A stretch of DNA of 64,000 bases from a virus, in IMG/VR virus record IMGVR_UViG_3300040781_000091, positions 1 to 64,000 of that record; one strand, written 5' to 3'. This document shows positions 48,004 through 56,366 of this stretch, in pieces. Position 1 is the first letter of the stretch. The number at the start of each line of letters is the position of its first letter. The position numbers were made by a program, and so were the translations under genes. Below the pieces are notes generated by a model. That model was given only the letters and a program-made list of their open reading frames with translations, was not told the DNA's origin and ran no database searches.

Positions 48004-48498
48004 TTATATCTGAGACACCATGACAAATTCCATGTTCTGTGGGTTGCCAGACGGACTACCGGGTACGGTTGTAATTCTCACTCCACTGTCTATAATTACA
48101 CCATCAATTTCCTTTACTAGTAACCCAACTGGATCTCTAGTCTTAAAATCTTCCCACGTATCAGGTCGCTCACATGCAAACTTCCACACAAAGCCCTCGC
48201 CCACTAATGTTGGCGCACCTTCTGCTTCGAGGCTAGGCACTGCTACGGGATTGTTCATGATTGTAGGAACGGCTCTTAGGCCGATTGATTGGAAAAATAT
48301 TTCAAAATTCTTCTGGCTCTGATCTTGTATTTCTTCTGTAACCTGAATATTTACTTGACGTATTTGCTCTTCTGGCTCAGGCGGATTTGGGTTAGGGTCA
48401 GTGTATGCGCCAGGGGACAGGGCGTATGCAATATAAAATTGCAAATCGCCTGTGAGGTTTTGCATCGCAGACGATGTTCCGTTTATTTGTGCAGTCAT
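48004..48498 (-). CDS. Appendage-family protein (MTxxxNG type)
   Basis: A 164-residue protein beginning MTAQINGTSSAMQNLTGDLQF. The (V/I)NG...L-G-L--F opening recurs at 56367, 59255 and, less clearly, 60484. The middle has NIQVTEEIQDQSQKNFEIFF and GLRAVPTIMNNP. It has its own late promoter and AGGAG site. Likely a small virion or fibre-associated protein. Confidence 0.55.
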   Translation of the reverse strand: MTAQINGTSSAMQNLTGDLQFYIAYALSPGAYTDPNPNPPEPEEQIRQVNIQVTEEIQDQSQKNFEIFFQSIGLRAVPTIMNNPVAVPSLEAEGAPTLVGEGFVWKFACERPDTWEDFKTRDPVGLLVKEIDGVIIDSGVRITTVPGSPSGNPQNMEFVMVSQI

Positions 48499-48519
48499 TG
48501 GCCATCTCCTATTTTATAC

Positions 48520-48527
48520 TATTTATC
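48520..48527 (-). promoter_or_regulatory. Late promoter GATAAATA
   Basis: Minus strand GATAAATA about 22 bases before the ATG at 48498. Confidence 0.6.
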
Positions 48528-48546
48528 ACGGAGACAGCCTCTACCT

Positions 48547-49509
48547 TTAATTTACTGTCTGCTCTCTAAACAGTTCCATAATAACAGATAAGTTCCAGTT
48601 AGAGTTAGAATTATTTACACACTTAACCCTAACAAAATAACCCGGCGGAACTTCGGCAGTTTCGTCCGAGGACATTGTAAAATAGTTAGATGTCGAACCG
48701 AAACACGGTATCTTATTAATATACTTACTAACAGCATATTCTTGTTCACAAATGAGGTATTCGCCTGTGCCAGTAAAATTCGGAACTAAGCCATCTGTCT
48801 CATTATAATCCCAATCGCCGTCTTTAGTGCGCAATCTCGGAATAAGTATAGGATTTGCAGCGAATCCGTGTGTACCTGTGCCGGGGCCGCTAGGAGAATA
48901 TTTAACGAAGTTAACACCGAGACGTTCTTCTAAAACTAGATCAAGACTAGCAACCTGTTGTAACGGTGTCGGATTAGACATAATGTATGCACTTACGTAA
49001 TCGCCTATTCCGCCGTTTGCAAATTTCAAGTAAGCTTCGTGTATCCATACGCGACCAAATGCAGCATGGTTAAATATTACATCTTTAATTTCAAACGGCT
49101 TGCCGATGGTCAACTGGAACTGTAACAAATCACCACCGCCTACGATATTAGGATCAGGAGAATCGCCCGAGCCGGACCAAACTGCATACACGTGACTACC
49201 CTCAACATCTGGTTTACTGCTGCTATGTACAGATACCTTACCACCGAGGTCGGGGTTCATCTGGGTAATTGTCACCATCTTTATATCGTTGATAACATGA
49301 TCCCATGCATCAATCGGATCTAAAATATCTATTAGTCCGTTATTGATGATAATATCACCCGAAGATACATCCTGGAAGAATTTCACATCTTTAGAAAATC
49401 CAGACACCTCAGATGGCGACAACGAATACGTCTCTGCATCTAGTATTGTTTGCCCAGCATATGTTTTGTTTATGCCGGATATGTTTTTAATATTGATTAC
49501 TTTTGCCAT
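48547..49509 (-). CDS. Fibre-anchor family virion protein
   Basis: A 320-residue protein. MAKVINIKNISGINKTYAG ... LDAETYSLSPSEVSGF ... IIINNGLIDILDPIDAW aligns with the N-terminal anchors of the 1041- and 969-residue fibres. The remaining ~240 residues form a jelly-roll-like, ligand- or receptor-binding type domain (beta-rich, aromatic). Probably a short fibre or tip. Confidence 0.65.
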   Translation of the reverse strand: MAKVINIKNISGINKTYAGQTILDAETYSLSPSEVSGFSKDVKFFQDVSSGDIIINNGLIDILDPIDAWDHVINDIKMVTITQMNPDLGGKVSVHSSSKPDVEGSHVYAVWSGSGDSPDPNIVGGGDLLQFQLTIGKPFEIKDVIFNHAAFGRVWIHEAYLKFANGGIGDYVSAYIMSNPTPLQQVASLDLVLEERLGVNFVKYSPSGPGTGTHGFAANPILIPRLRTKDGDWDYNETDGLVPNFTGTGEYLICEQEYAVSKYINKIPCFGSTSNYFTMSSDETAEVPPGYFVRVKCVNNSNSNWNLSVIMELFREQTVN

Positions 49510-49527
49510 GTGTTATCTACCTATTGT

Positions 49528-50307
49528 TTATGCGAAGTCATCCGTAAAGGAATCTGATTTATTATTTGTCGTACCCGATATCACCATGAACGTTAGTTGA
49601 ACTAGGGGGTGGTCCAGCTTGTCGCCGTCGATGTACACGGCAGCATAATCCCCTGCGCTGAATAATACATCGGCCGGGCCAAAGTTTTGCTCGACTGCTG
49701 AACGTGCATTAGATATGTTTAAAGTATATACCAATTCTTTATTTGCTTTAGGTTCGTAACTATATTCTGTTTTCCAGAGTTCCACCGATGTACTTATATC
49801 ATCGGATGCATTTATGAAGGTTATAGAAATAAGCCTACTATCCCAAGGAATAACAAAGGGCACTCTATTCGACGACTGGCCGGTATCTGCTGTTTGCTGG
49901 GACAACCACATCCTCGATGCCTTATTTGAATTAGCTGCAAACCCCACATCAAACGTTTTTCCTACTAAGCTAACTATCCCTGTGGCAATATTACTAATCT
50001 CGGAATCTACGTACTCTGCAATTTTACTCGAAGACCATATACCGTCTGGTGCAGTGGTATTGTCGTCTATTACTGCATCTTCTAACAAACTTACGGTCGG
50101 TATAGGCGGACAGGTCCAGCTTGCCAACATAGAATCTAATTCTGATTCTTCTGTCGGTGAAAGATTACTGTCGAATTCGAATATTACATCTGGGCCCTCG
50201 GCATTAATCAGCTGGATTAAATTAGAAGAAATTCCAGCATTTTCTGTTATAGCCGTAAACAAATCGCCTAAGCATTCGGTTGTAAATGTTCTTGTATAGT
50301 ATGCCAT
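49528..50307 (-). CDS. Tail-fibre tip-type protein
   Basis: A 259-residue protein. Near residue 85 TTAPDGIWSSSKIAEYVDSEI is the short helix seen in fibre connectors. The C-terminal part contains KASRMWLSQQTADTGQSS and VELWKTE, comparable with the terminal domain of the 958- and 969-residue fibres. TAATG overlap with the fibre gene upstream. Likely a receptor-binding subunit or fibre end. Confidence 0.55.
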   Translation of the reverse strand: MAYYTRTFTTECLGDLFTAITENAGISSNLIQLINAEGPDVIFEFDSNLSPTEESELDSMLASWTCPPIPTVSLLEDAVIDDNTTAPDGIWSSSKIAEYVDSEISNIATGIVSLVGKTFDVGFAANSNKASRMWLSQQTADTGQSSNRVPFVIPWDSRLISITFINASDDISTSVELWKTEYSYEPKANKELVYTLNISNARSAVEQNFGPADVLFSAGDYAAVYIDGDKLDHPLVQLTFMVISGTTNNKSDSFTDDFA

Positions 50308-53300
50308 TATGATGGATTATCCAGTTCTTGTATTGTTAGTCTGCATGCCTGTGGGAGAGTGGACATTGTGCCACCATTTATTAGTCCCTGCGAATAAAGT
50401 GTCTGACCCGAAGTCATATTGACAACAGCGGACGTGGCTACCGTGTTTCTACCGTCGCTCGTGTTTCTGTGGTAACCGTAAGCAAGCGTTCCAGGGACTT
50501 CTACTCCGCTCCTCATTATTCGTGTAGTAGATGTTGCTCTGTTATTCTGACCTTCGTAGCTATTTTCTACTGTTATTCTAAACCAACCGGTTTTATTAAC
50601 AGTGACCACTCCTGCACTGTAAGAATATATAGTGTCGGCCCTGACAATAGTGTTAGGCTGGATAGTTACAAACGTTGTTCCAATTGTCTGCGTACTAGCT
50701 CCGTTGTGGGAATTAAACACTTGCTTAGCCGGAGCGCCGCCTGGAACATTAATTATTGCTGTTCCTGCTGAACCGGTTGCTGTGACACCTGCGCCCGTGA
50801 AATTCAAGGTAGTAAACGGACCGTTTGGTACAGTTACACCTTCGTCTCTTACTAAAATAGAAGACCCCACACCCGGAATACCCTGATCACCTTTGTCGCC
50901 TTTGGTCCCTTGCAACTTTTTGACTGTCATGATGGTGCCAGCTAACATAAACTCAGCGTCGGTGATAGTATCTACCTGGAAGGTAAGGAAATCACCAGCA
51001 GTTAAGTTAGCAAGAACAGCAACAGTTCCCTGTGTCTGGATCTGGTTTACATCAGCCTTGTCGCCCACCTCTTTTAAGGAGCCAGGGATAACTGTAGTAT
51101 CGTTTATTCGTATGCGGCCGTCGAATTCGTCGTCGGCTACGCCGTTATATGTAATCTCGTATAACCCGGTTTCCTTAATAAGAACTCTGTCTGCATTAAC
51201 CGGATCCCATTCTATTACGCTTGTATTATTTTGTAAATCGACAGTATCGAAGACAAAATCAGTCCAAGTAGTCGGCAGCGGATTAAGCTCAGTCGACCGT
51301 CTAATCTGCAATGCTGGTAGGGGACTAGCGGGCGCAGTAGTCGACGCAATTGTAATTGTGTTTCCAGCTCTAGTAGTTGTTATTCCGGCTCCAGCAGCAA
51401 GAGTTAATGTATCTGTCGGCGATGCTGCTGTTGCAGTGCCGCCGGTTGTTGCTGCTACGTTGAGGAATAAATTCTGTGGACCAGTTGCTCCATCGGCCAC
51501 GTTTAGTATAGTACGAACCTGTGCTGCTGTTAGGTCAGTAGGAGCACCTGTTCCTGCACCAGATGCTCTACCTTTAATCGTGGACTGTACCATGTCTGCA
51601 AGTTTTGCATTGGTAATTGCAGCGTCGGTTACTTGTGCAGTTACTACCTGAGTTGCTACTATATTTGCACCCTGACGACCCAACACAGTGTTTGTGCCTA
51701 TAGTTAGATCTGTAGGAACGCCCGTTGTTGCTTGGTTTCTAACCTTGACTGTATTAGCAGCCATATTTGCGAGTTTTGCATTAGTCACAGCACCATTTGA
51801 AATTGTTGCAACCTGCGAACCGGTTCCTGGTCCTGCTGTCACGTCGCCAGTTAACTGATTTAATCCTGCCTGCGATGCTGTAATATAGCCTGCGTCATTG
51901 ACGAATACAGATACATTATCACCTGCACTCGTGTAGTTTGCATCGTTGACCAATTCACTTACATTGTCACCCGGCTGTAATGCGGTGTCGGCCAATGCGC
52001 CTTGTGCGGTTGTTGCATAGAAGGCACTGTAATCACTACCCTGCGCTACGACTGCTCCAGTTCTACCGAACACCGAATCAACTGGCGCGGGCGGCGCAGT
52101 CGATGCAATAGTAATCGTGTCGCCTGCTCGCGTCGTGCTTATTCCTGTTCCGCCTGCGAGTGTTAATGTATCAGTTAATGAATTTGCTGTCGCAGTACCG
52201 CCAATATCTGCTGTTATGTTTAGCCATAGATTTTGTGCTGCTGCTGCGCCGTCTGCCACATTAAGTAACGTGCGGACCTGTGCTGCTGTCAAGTCAGTGG
52301 GAGAGCCAGTTCCGGCTGTTACTCTACCTTTAATTGTTCCTGTTGTTACATTTGCTAATTTATTATTTGTAACGACACCATTAGCAATCGTAGCTACCTG
52401 CGAGCCGTCACCTGGCCCGGCTGTTACATCACCGGTTAGTTGATTTATTCCGCTGACACCCAACACATTAAACAGTAACACCACGCTGCAAACCTGATTA
52501 TTTCCGGGCACAGGACCGGCAGCCGAATCAACACTAACATTAATTGTATGCCATCCGGTGTTGTCTATTACTGATACTACTGTAAATAGAATAGCAGATG
52601 CAGCATTGCTGGTTTCTTGAATATATAACTTGTCGCCGACACCCAACGAACTGAGGAGCGTCGAGGCGTCGACGCCCGAGTCTGATGTATTGTTTATATA
52701 AATTGCCGAAACCGAAGCGGCTGATGCATTATTATATTTAAATGTTTTGTTTCCGGGGTCGGACGCAGTAGTTGACGTGCTAAATCTCCACTGAAGCTGA
52801 AAGGAACCTGCGCCGCCAATAGTCGACGATTCCACATTTACCCAGTTTGTTCCGTTATACTGAAGAACTTGACCTGCAGTGGCAGGAGCAGAAGTAACGT
52901 CACTTAGATCGTTGATACTTTCTGACTCGATGTTTGTTAAGTAACCAACATCATTAATTAAGTCGCTTATATTGTCACCCGGCTGGACGGCAGTATCTGC
53001 CATATCACCCTGAGTAATAGAAGCGTAAGTACTATCAAGATTGATTGCCCCAGACGACCCATCTACTGTAGTTACAACCGGAGACGGTACCATAGTAGCC
53101 GAACTCCATACAAGTGCTTGGCCATCTATAATTCCCGTTAAGTCTACGTCGTTTAGTTGAGTGAGGGCTCCGCCGAATATTCTATAATTCGGCGCATTAG
53201 CATTAGCAATAACCTGAAGACCATCCGAAATACTAAGCGGTGTAGAATCGTCAAGGGGGTCTAATACTACAATAGAACTTGCCGATACTAGTGCCGGCAA

Positions 53301-53432
53301 GTCCTCACTTATTGCAATATCCTGACCTGCTTCTTGATTCAGATTTGCTTCGTCGCCCGGGTTGATTAACTCGATTCCGAGATCGTCAACTGTTACGGGT
53401 CCCGCGGATATATTCCTAATTATAAAACCCAT
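50307..53432 (-). CDS. Long tail fibre with collagen-like linker and C1q-type tip
   Basis: A 1041-residue fibre. Anchor at the N-terminus (IIRNISAGPVTVDDLGIEL ... IVVLDPLDD). Then modules DLTGIIDGQALVW, DGSSGAINL and PGDNISDLINDVGYLT. A ~200-residue unit is present twice: each starts NQLTGDVTAGPG and runs through TDLTAAQVRT and NVADGA to TTRAG(D/N)TITIAS. Near the end GTKGDKGDQGIPGVG is collagen-like, and the last ~150 residues resemble a C1q/TNF-type trimeric tip. Such tips bind host surface sugars. Confidence 0.82.
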   Translation of the reverse strand: MGFIIRNISAGPVTVDDLGIELINPGDEANLNQEAGQDIAISEDLPALVSASSIVVLDPLDDSTPLSISDGLQVIANANAPNYRIFGGALTQLNDVDLTGIIDGQALVWSSATMVPSPVVTTVDGSSGAINLDSTYASITQGDMADTAVQPGDNISDLINDVGYLTNIESESINDLSDVTSAPATAGQVLQYNGTNWVNVESSTIGGAGSFQLQWRFSTSTTASDPGNKTFKYNNASAASVSAIYINNTSDSGVDASTLLSSLGVGDKLYIQETSNAASAILFTVVSVIDNTGWHTINVSVDSAAGPVPGNNQVCSVVLLFNVLGVSGINQLTGDVTAGPGDGSQVATIANGVVTNNKLANVTTGTIKGRVTAGTGSPTDLTAAQVRTLLNVADGAAAAQNLWLNITADIGGTATANSLTDTLTLAGGTGISTTRAGDTITIASTAPPAPVDSVFGRTGAVVAQGSDYSAFYATTAQGALADTALQPGDNVSELVNDANYTSAGDNVSVFVNDAGYITASQAGLNQLTGDVTAGPGTGSQVATISNGAVTNAKLANMAANTVKVRNQATTGVPTDLTIGTNTVLGRQGANIVATQVVTAQVTDAAITNAKLADMVQSTIKGRASGAGTGAPTDLTAAQVRTILNVADGATGPQNLFLNVAATTGGTATAASPTDTLTLAAGAGITTTRAGNTITIASTTAPASPLPALQIRRSTELNPLPTTWTDFVFDTVDLQNNTSVIEWDPVNADRVLIKETGLYEITYNGVADDEFDGRIRINDTTVIPGSLKEVGDKADVNQIQTQGTVAVLANLTAGDFLTFQVDTITDAEFMLAGTIMTVKKLQGTKGDKGDQGIPGVGSSILVRDEGVTVPNGPFTTLNFTGAGVTATGSAGTAIINVPGGAPAKQVFNSHNGASTQTIGTTFVTIQPNTIVRADTIYSYSAGVVTVNKTGWFRITVENSYEGQNNRATSTTRIMRSGVEVPGTLAYGYHRNTSDGRNTVATSAVVNMTSGQTLYSQGLINGGTMSTLPQACRLTIQELDNPS

Positions 53433-53440
53433 TTAGATTT

Positions 53441-56350
53441 TTACGCCCCTCTCCATTTAACCCATAGTGTAACAACAACATCTTCGATAAATCCACCAGT
53501 AGATGCGCCACGTAGTTGTAGTTTTTCGCCTGCGGCAACATCGATATTTAGTGTAGTGTCGCTATATGTGTTTTCGCCGTTTACGGCCGGGTTGAAGTCG
53601 ACAATCCCTGCGGTAGTCGATACACCATCTATGTAGAGATCGATTGCCTTGGTGTTGTTGTTGTCGTCTGCTGTTTGTGCAGTAACCATAACAATTGTTG
53701 CGTCCAACGGCATAATATAACCGGACGTCGAATCAACCGCTGAGCCGATCTGTAACCATTCATTATTGCCGAGTCTATTCTCAGACCATGTAAGATCGGT
53801 TGATTCAACTGACAACACTTTGTTCGAGCGGGTAGAATCGATTAACGTAAGAACATTCTGGCCGCCAATTGTAGTAACTGCTAGGCCACCTGGTAGACTA
53901 ATTAAGTTAGAAATACCATCTGCAAGTTCCTGACCAGTCATCTTCTCATTAGCAGAAGCCGAGGCATTGTAAACAATAATTTCGTCAGTAGCTGCAAGAT
54001 TTTCGCCTGCTGCTGCTGTGCCAGTGATATCTAATCCAATGGTTGGATTTCCAGCTTGGCCATCGCCATTAGTAATTGTTAGGCCGGCCTCGGCGCCTGC
54101 TCCACTCACTGCAATATCTACTGCTGTGATATTACCCGAACCGTCGGCTACTAATAGACCCGTTGCTGATCCAATACCTGTAGCAATATCAAAGTCTTCG
54201 ATGACATCTGCAAAGGTATATTTTAGAGTTGCTGTGCCATCATACACTGCAATGGTATCAGTCGATACAAGTGTCTCGGCGCCTGCGGTCAAACCGTTAA
54301 CATCAAGTGCAAAACTAACTGCTGCATTGGTTCCAGCTGTTGCAGTGATCGTAATACCTGTGCCGGTGAATGCTACAGTATCTGCAGGCGAATCCGCTGT
54401 AGCAGTACCAGTATCACCTGTAATCACACCAAACGCATTCGCTGCGCCAGCATTTGCAATTTCACTTACAGTGTAGTATTCGTTTGCACCCGAAGTAACA
54501 TTGTAAACTGCTAGTCTATCAGCAAGATCAACTGCATCACTGCGTACAGGAAGTCCATTGATATCTAAACCAATAGTTGGGTTGCCTGCTGTTCCGTCTG
54601 CATTAGCAATTGCCAAACCATCTAGTGCCCCAGCGCCATCGACTGCAATTTCTACTGTAGAATATGTGCCGCCATTGTTGATAACAATACCGTCTGTGGT
54701 AACCCCATTAGGAATGTCTAATGCAGTTAGTAAATCATCGATCGTAGTGCTGCGAGTTGTGTTTGTTGCACTTACGTCATTAAATGCAATTTCGTCAGCA
54801 CCTGTAATCGTAGCGGATGTTAGGTTGTCTATGTCTAAGCTGAATACCGAACCATTTAATGCTAAACCCGAACCAGCAGTATAGGAAGAACTCTCCGAGA
54901 ACTGAACCCAAACAATCGGGTCGACGTTTAGGGTTAGTACACCATTACCCTGTAGCACCCAGCCAGATGTAGCAAGAGTGGTACCGTTCTCAACGAATGT
55001 ATAGTTGCCGCCGGATACCTCTGCTGCTGGATCACCGTTTTGGTCTGGAGCACGCTCTAACGCGCCGCTGGCACCTGCTGTCGTAACAACATAGATACCG
55101 TTCTGTACATCACTCGATGTAAGGTCGAGTGTGGCTCCTGCTCCTGCTGTGCTATCTGTTGTTGTAGCAACTGGGTTAGCAGGAAGTACAGTGTAGTCGC
55201 CTGGATCAGTTAAAGAAATAGCTGTAATTACGCCGGAGCCGTCTACAGCATCTACATTAAATGTTGCTGCTGTTGTAAACGTGCCGCCTGACACAGTAAG
55301 TGTGTCGCCTACTTCGTAATCTGCGCCGCCACTGTTAATTTCGCCGGCGGATACTGAACCAAACTGATTCTTAATAAGTATTCTGTCGCCAACTACAAAT
55401 GCATCTATAGCCGGAACACCGTCGAAGATTACGTTTGATGTTAGGTCAACGCCCGTGAACCCGCCCGTTCCTGCTGTGCCGCCTGCTGGATTGTAAACTC
55501 CGCCGACACCAGTTACTGTGCCAGCTTTAACCGATTCCTTTGGATCTAGACCAGATGCAACACTATCGACATATTCTTTGTTGGCTGCATCTGTAGGATT
55601 AACGGGTTGGTCTGCAATTGTTAGTGTTGCGCCAGATGAAACTGCGATTGCCGCGCCGGATGCAATTGTTAATGTACCAGAGTCTAACGTATCGCCTGTG
55701 TTACGTAAAAATACATCGTCAACGTTGACTTGCATGGTGCCAGCGGCATCACTATAAACAAATGTTGTATCGGTACCATCTGTAAATGCGGCGCCAATAA
55801 TATCTTCTACTGCTTCGATGACGTCGGTGTCAGTTGAAAAATCAACTACTACTAAGTCAGTGCCATCGCCTTTGTATATGTAAGGTACGCCATTGGTGTG
55901 AGCTGTGCCGTCAATTACATCACTCAAATCGTCGAGTGAAATATCAGAAGCTATTGTAGACGGATCTACCGGAACATATTCGGTGCCTACTAATTGTAAT
56001 ACCTGACCAGCTGTTGGAGCAGTGGAAGACACATCGTCCAAATCGGACATCTTTGCACCCTGGATACCATAGTGCAGGTCGTTTGTAGACTGAATTGCTG
56101 TTAAGCTATCTGCTTGACTAAGGTTGCCAGTATAGCCTACACGAGGGTCTACTACCACAAGCTCCGGAACAGAAAACGGTGCAGTACCGTTAATCGCGGC
56201 TTCTAGGTCGCCTCCGACTGCCGAAAGATAGATATTATTTGCTTGTTCGTCTGTTAGATTATAAACGGTACCTAAAAGACCAGTAATTGTAATACCAAGG
56301 TCGTTTAATTCTACCGCGTCGTTTGTTAATTTATATAACTGAATACTCAT
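53441..56350 (-). CDS. Long tail fibre
   Basis: A 969-residue fibre. The anchor (LTNDAVELNDLGITI ... ELVVVDPRVG) aligns with the other anchors. KMSDLDDVSSTAPTAGQVLQ and SLDDLSDVIDG are connector repeats. Further on come PTDAANKEYVDSVASGLDPKE and many Thr/Gly/Ala-rich units with ITGDTGTATADSPADT. The last ~130 residues (LSVESTDLTWSENRLGNNEW ... IDLYIDG ... LWVKWRG) match the end of the 958-residue fibre and form the probable tip. No sugar-cleaving motif was seen. Confidence 0.8.
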   Translation of the reverse strand: MSIQLYKLTNDAVELNDLGITITGLLGTVYNLTDEQANNIYLSAVGGDLEAAINGTAPFSVPELVVVDPRVGYTGNLSQADSLTAIQSTNDLHYGIQGAKMSDLDDVSSTAPTAGQVLQLVGTEYVPVDPSTIASDISLDDLSDVIDGTAHTNGVPYIYKGDGTDLVVVDFSTDTDVIEAVEDIIGAAFTDGTDTTFVYSDAAGTMQVNVDDVFLRNTGDTLDSGTLTIASGAAIAVSSGATLTIADQPVNPTDAANKEYVDSVASGLDPKESVKAGTVTGVGGVYNPAGGTAGTGGFTGVDLTSNVIFDGVPAIDAFVVGDRILIKNQFGSVSAGEINSGGADYEVGDTLTVSGGTFTTAATFNVDAVDGSGVITAISLTDPGDYTVLPANPVATTTDSTAGAGATLDLTSSDVQNGIYVVTTAGASGALERAPDQNGDPAAEVSGGNYTFVENGTTLATSGWVLQGNGVLTLNVDPIVWVQFSESSSYTAGSGLALNGSVFSLDIDNLTSATITGADEIAFNDVSATNTTRSTTIDDLLTALDIPNGVTTDGIVINNGGTYSTVEIAVDGAGALDGLAIANADGTAGNPTIGLDINGLPVRSDAVDLADRLAVYNVTSGANEYYTVSEIANAGAANAFGVITGDTGTATADSPADTVAFTGTGITITATAGTNAAVSFALDVNGLTAGAETLVSTDTIAVYDGTATLKYTFADVIEDFDIATGIGSATGLLVADGSGNITAVDIAVSGAGAEAGLTITNGDGQAGNPTIGLDITGTAAAGENLAATDEIIVYNASASANEKMTGQELADGISNLISLPGGLAVTTIGGQNVLTLIDSTRSNKVLSVESTDLTWSENRLGNNEWLQIGSAVDSTSGYIMPLDATIVMVTAQTADDNNNTKAIDLYIDGVSTTAGIVDFNPAVNGENTYSDTTLNIDVAAGEKLQLRGASTGGFIEDVVVTLWVKWRGA

Positions 56351-56366
56351 TTTTTAATCTCCTAAT

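Noticed and set aside
50893-51651. 252-codon plus-strand frame inside the fibre gene
   Set aside because: Antisense to repetitive fibre sequence; the Thr/Val/Ala-rich codons leave the opposite frame open by chance.
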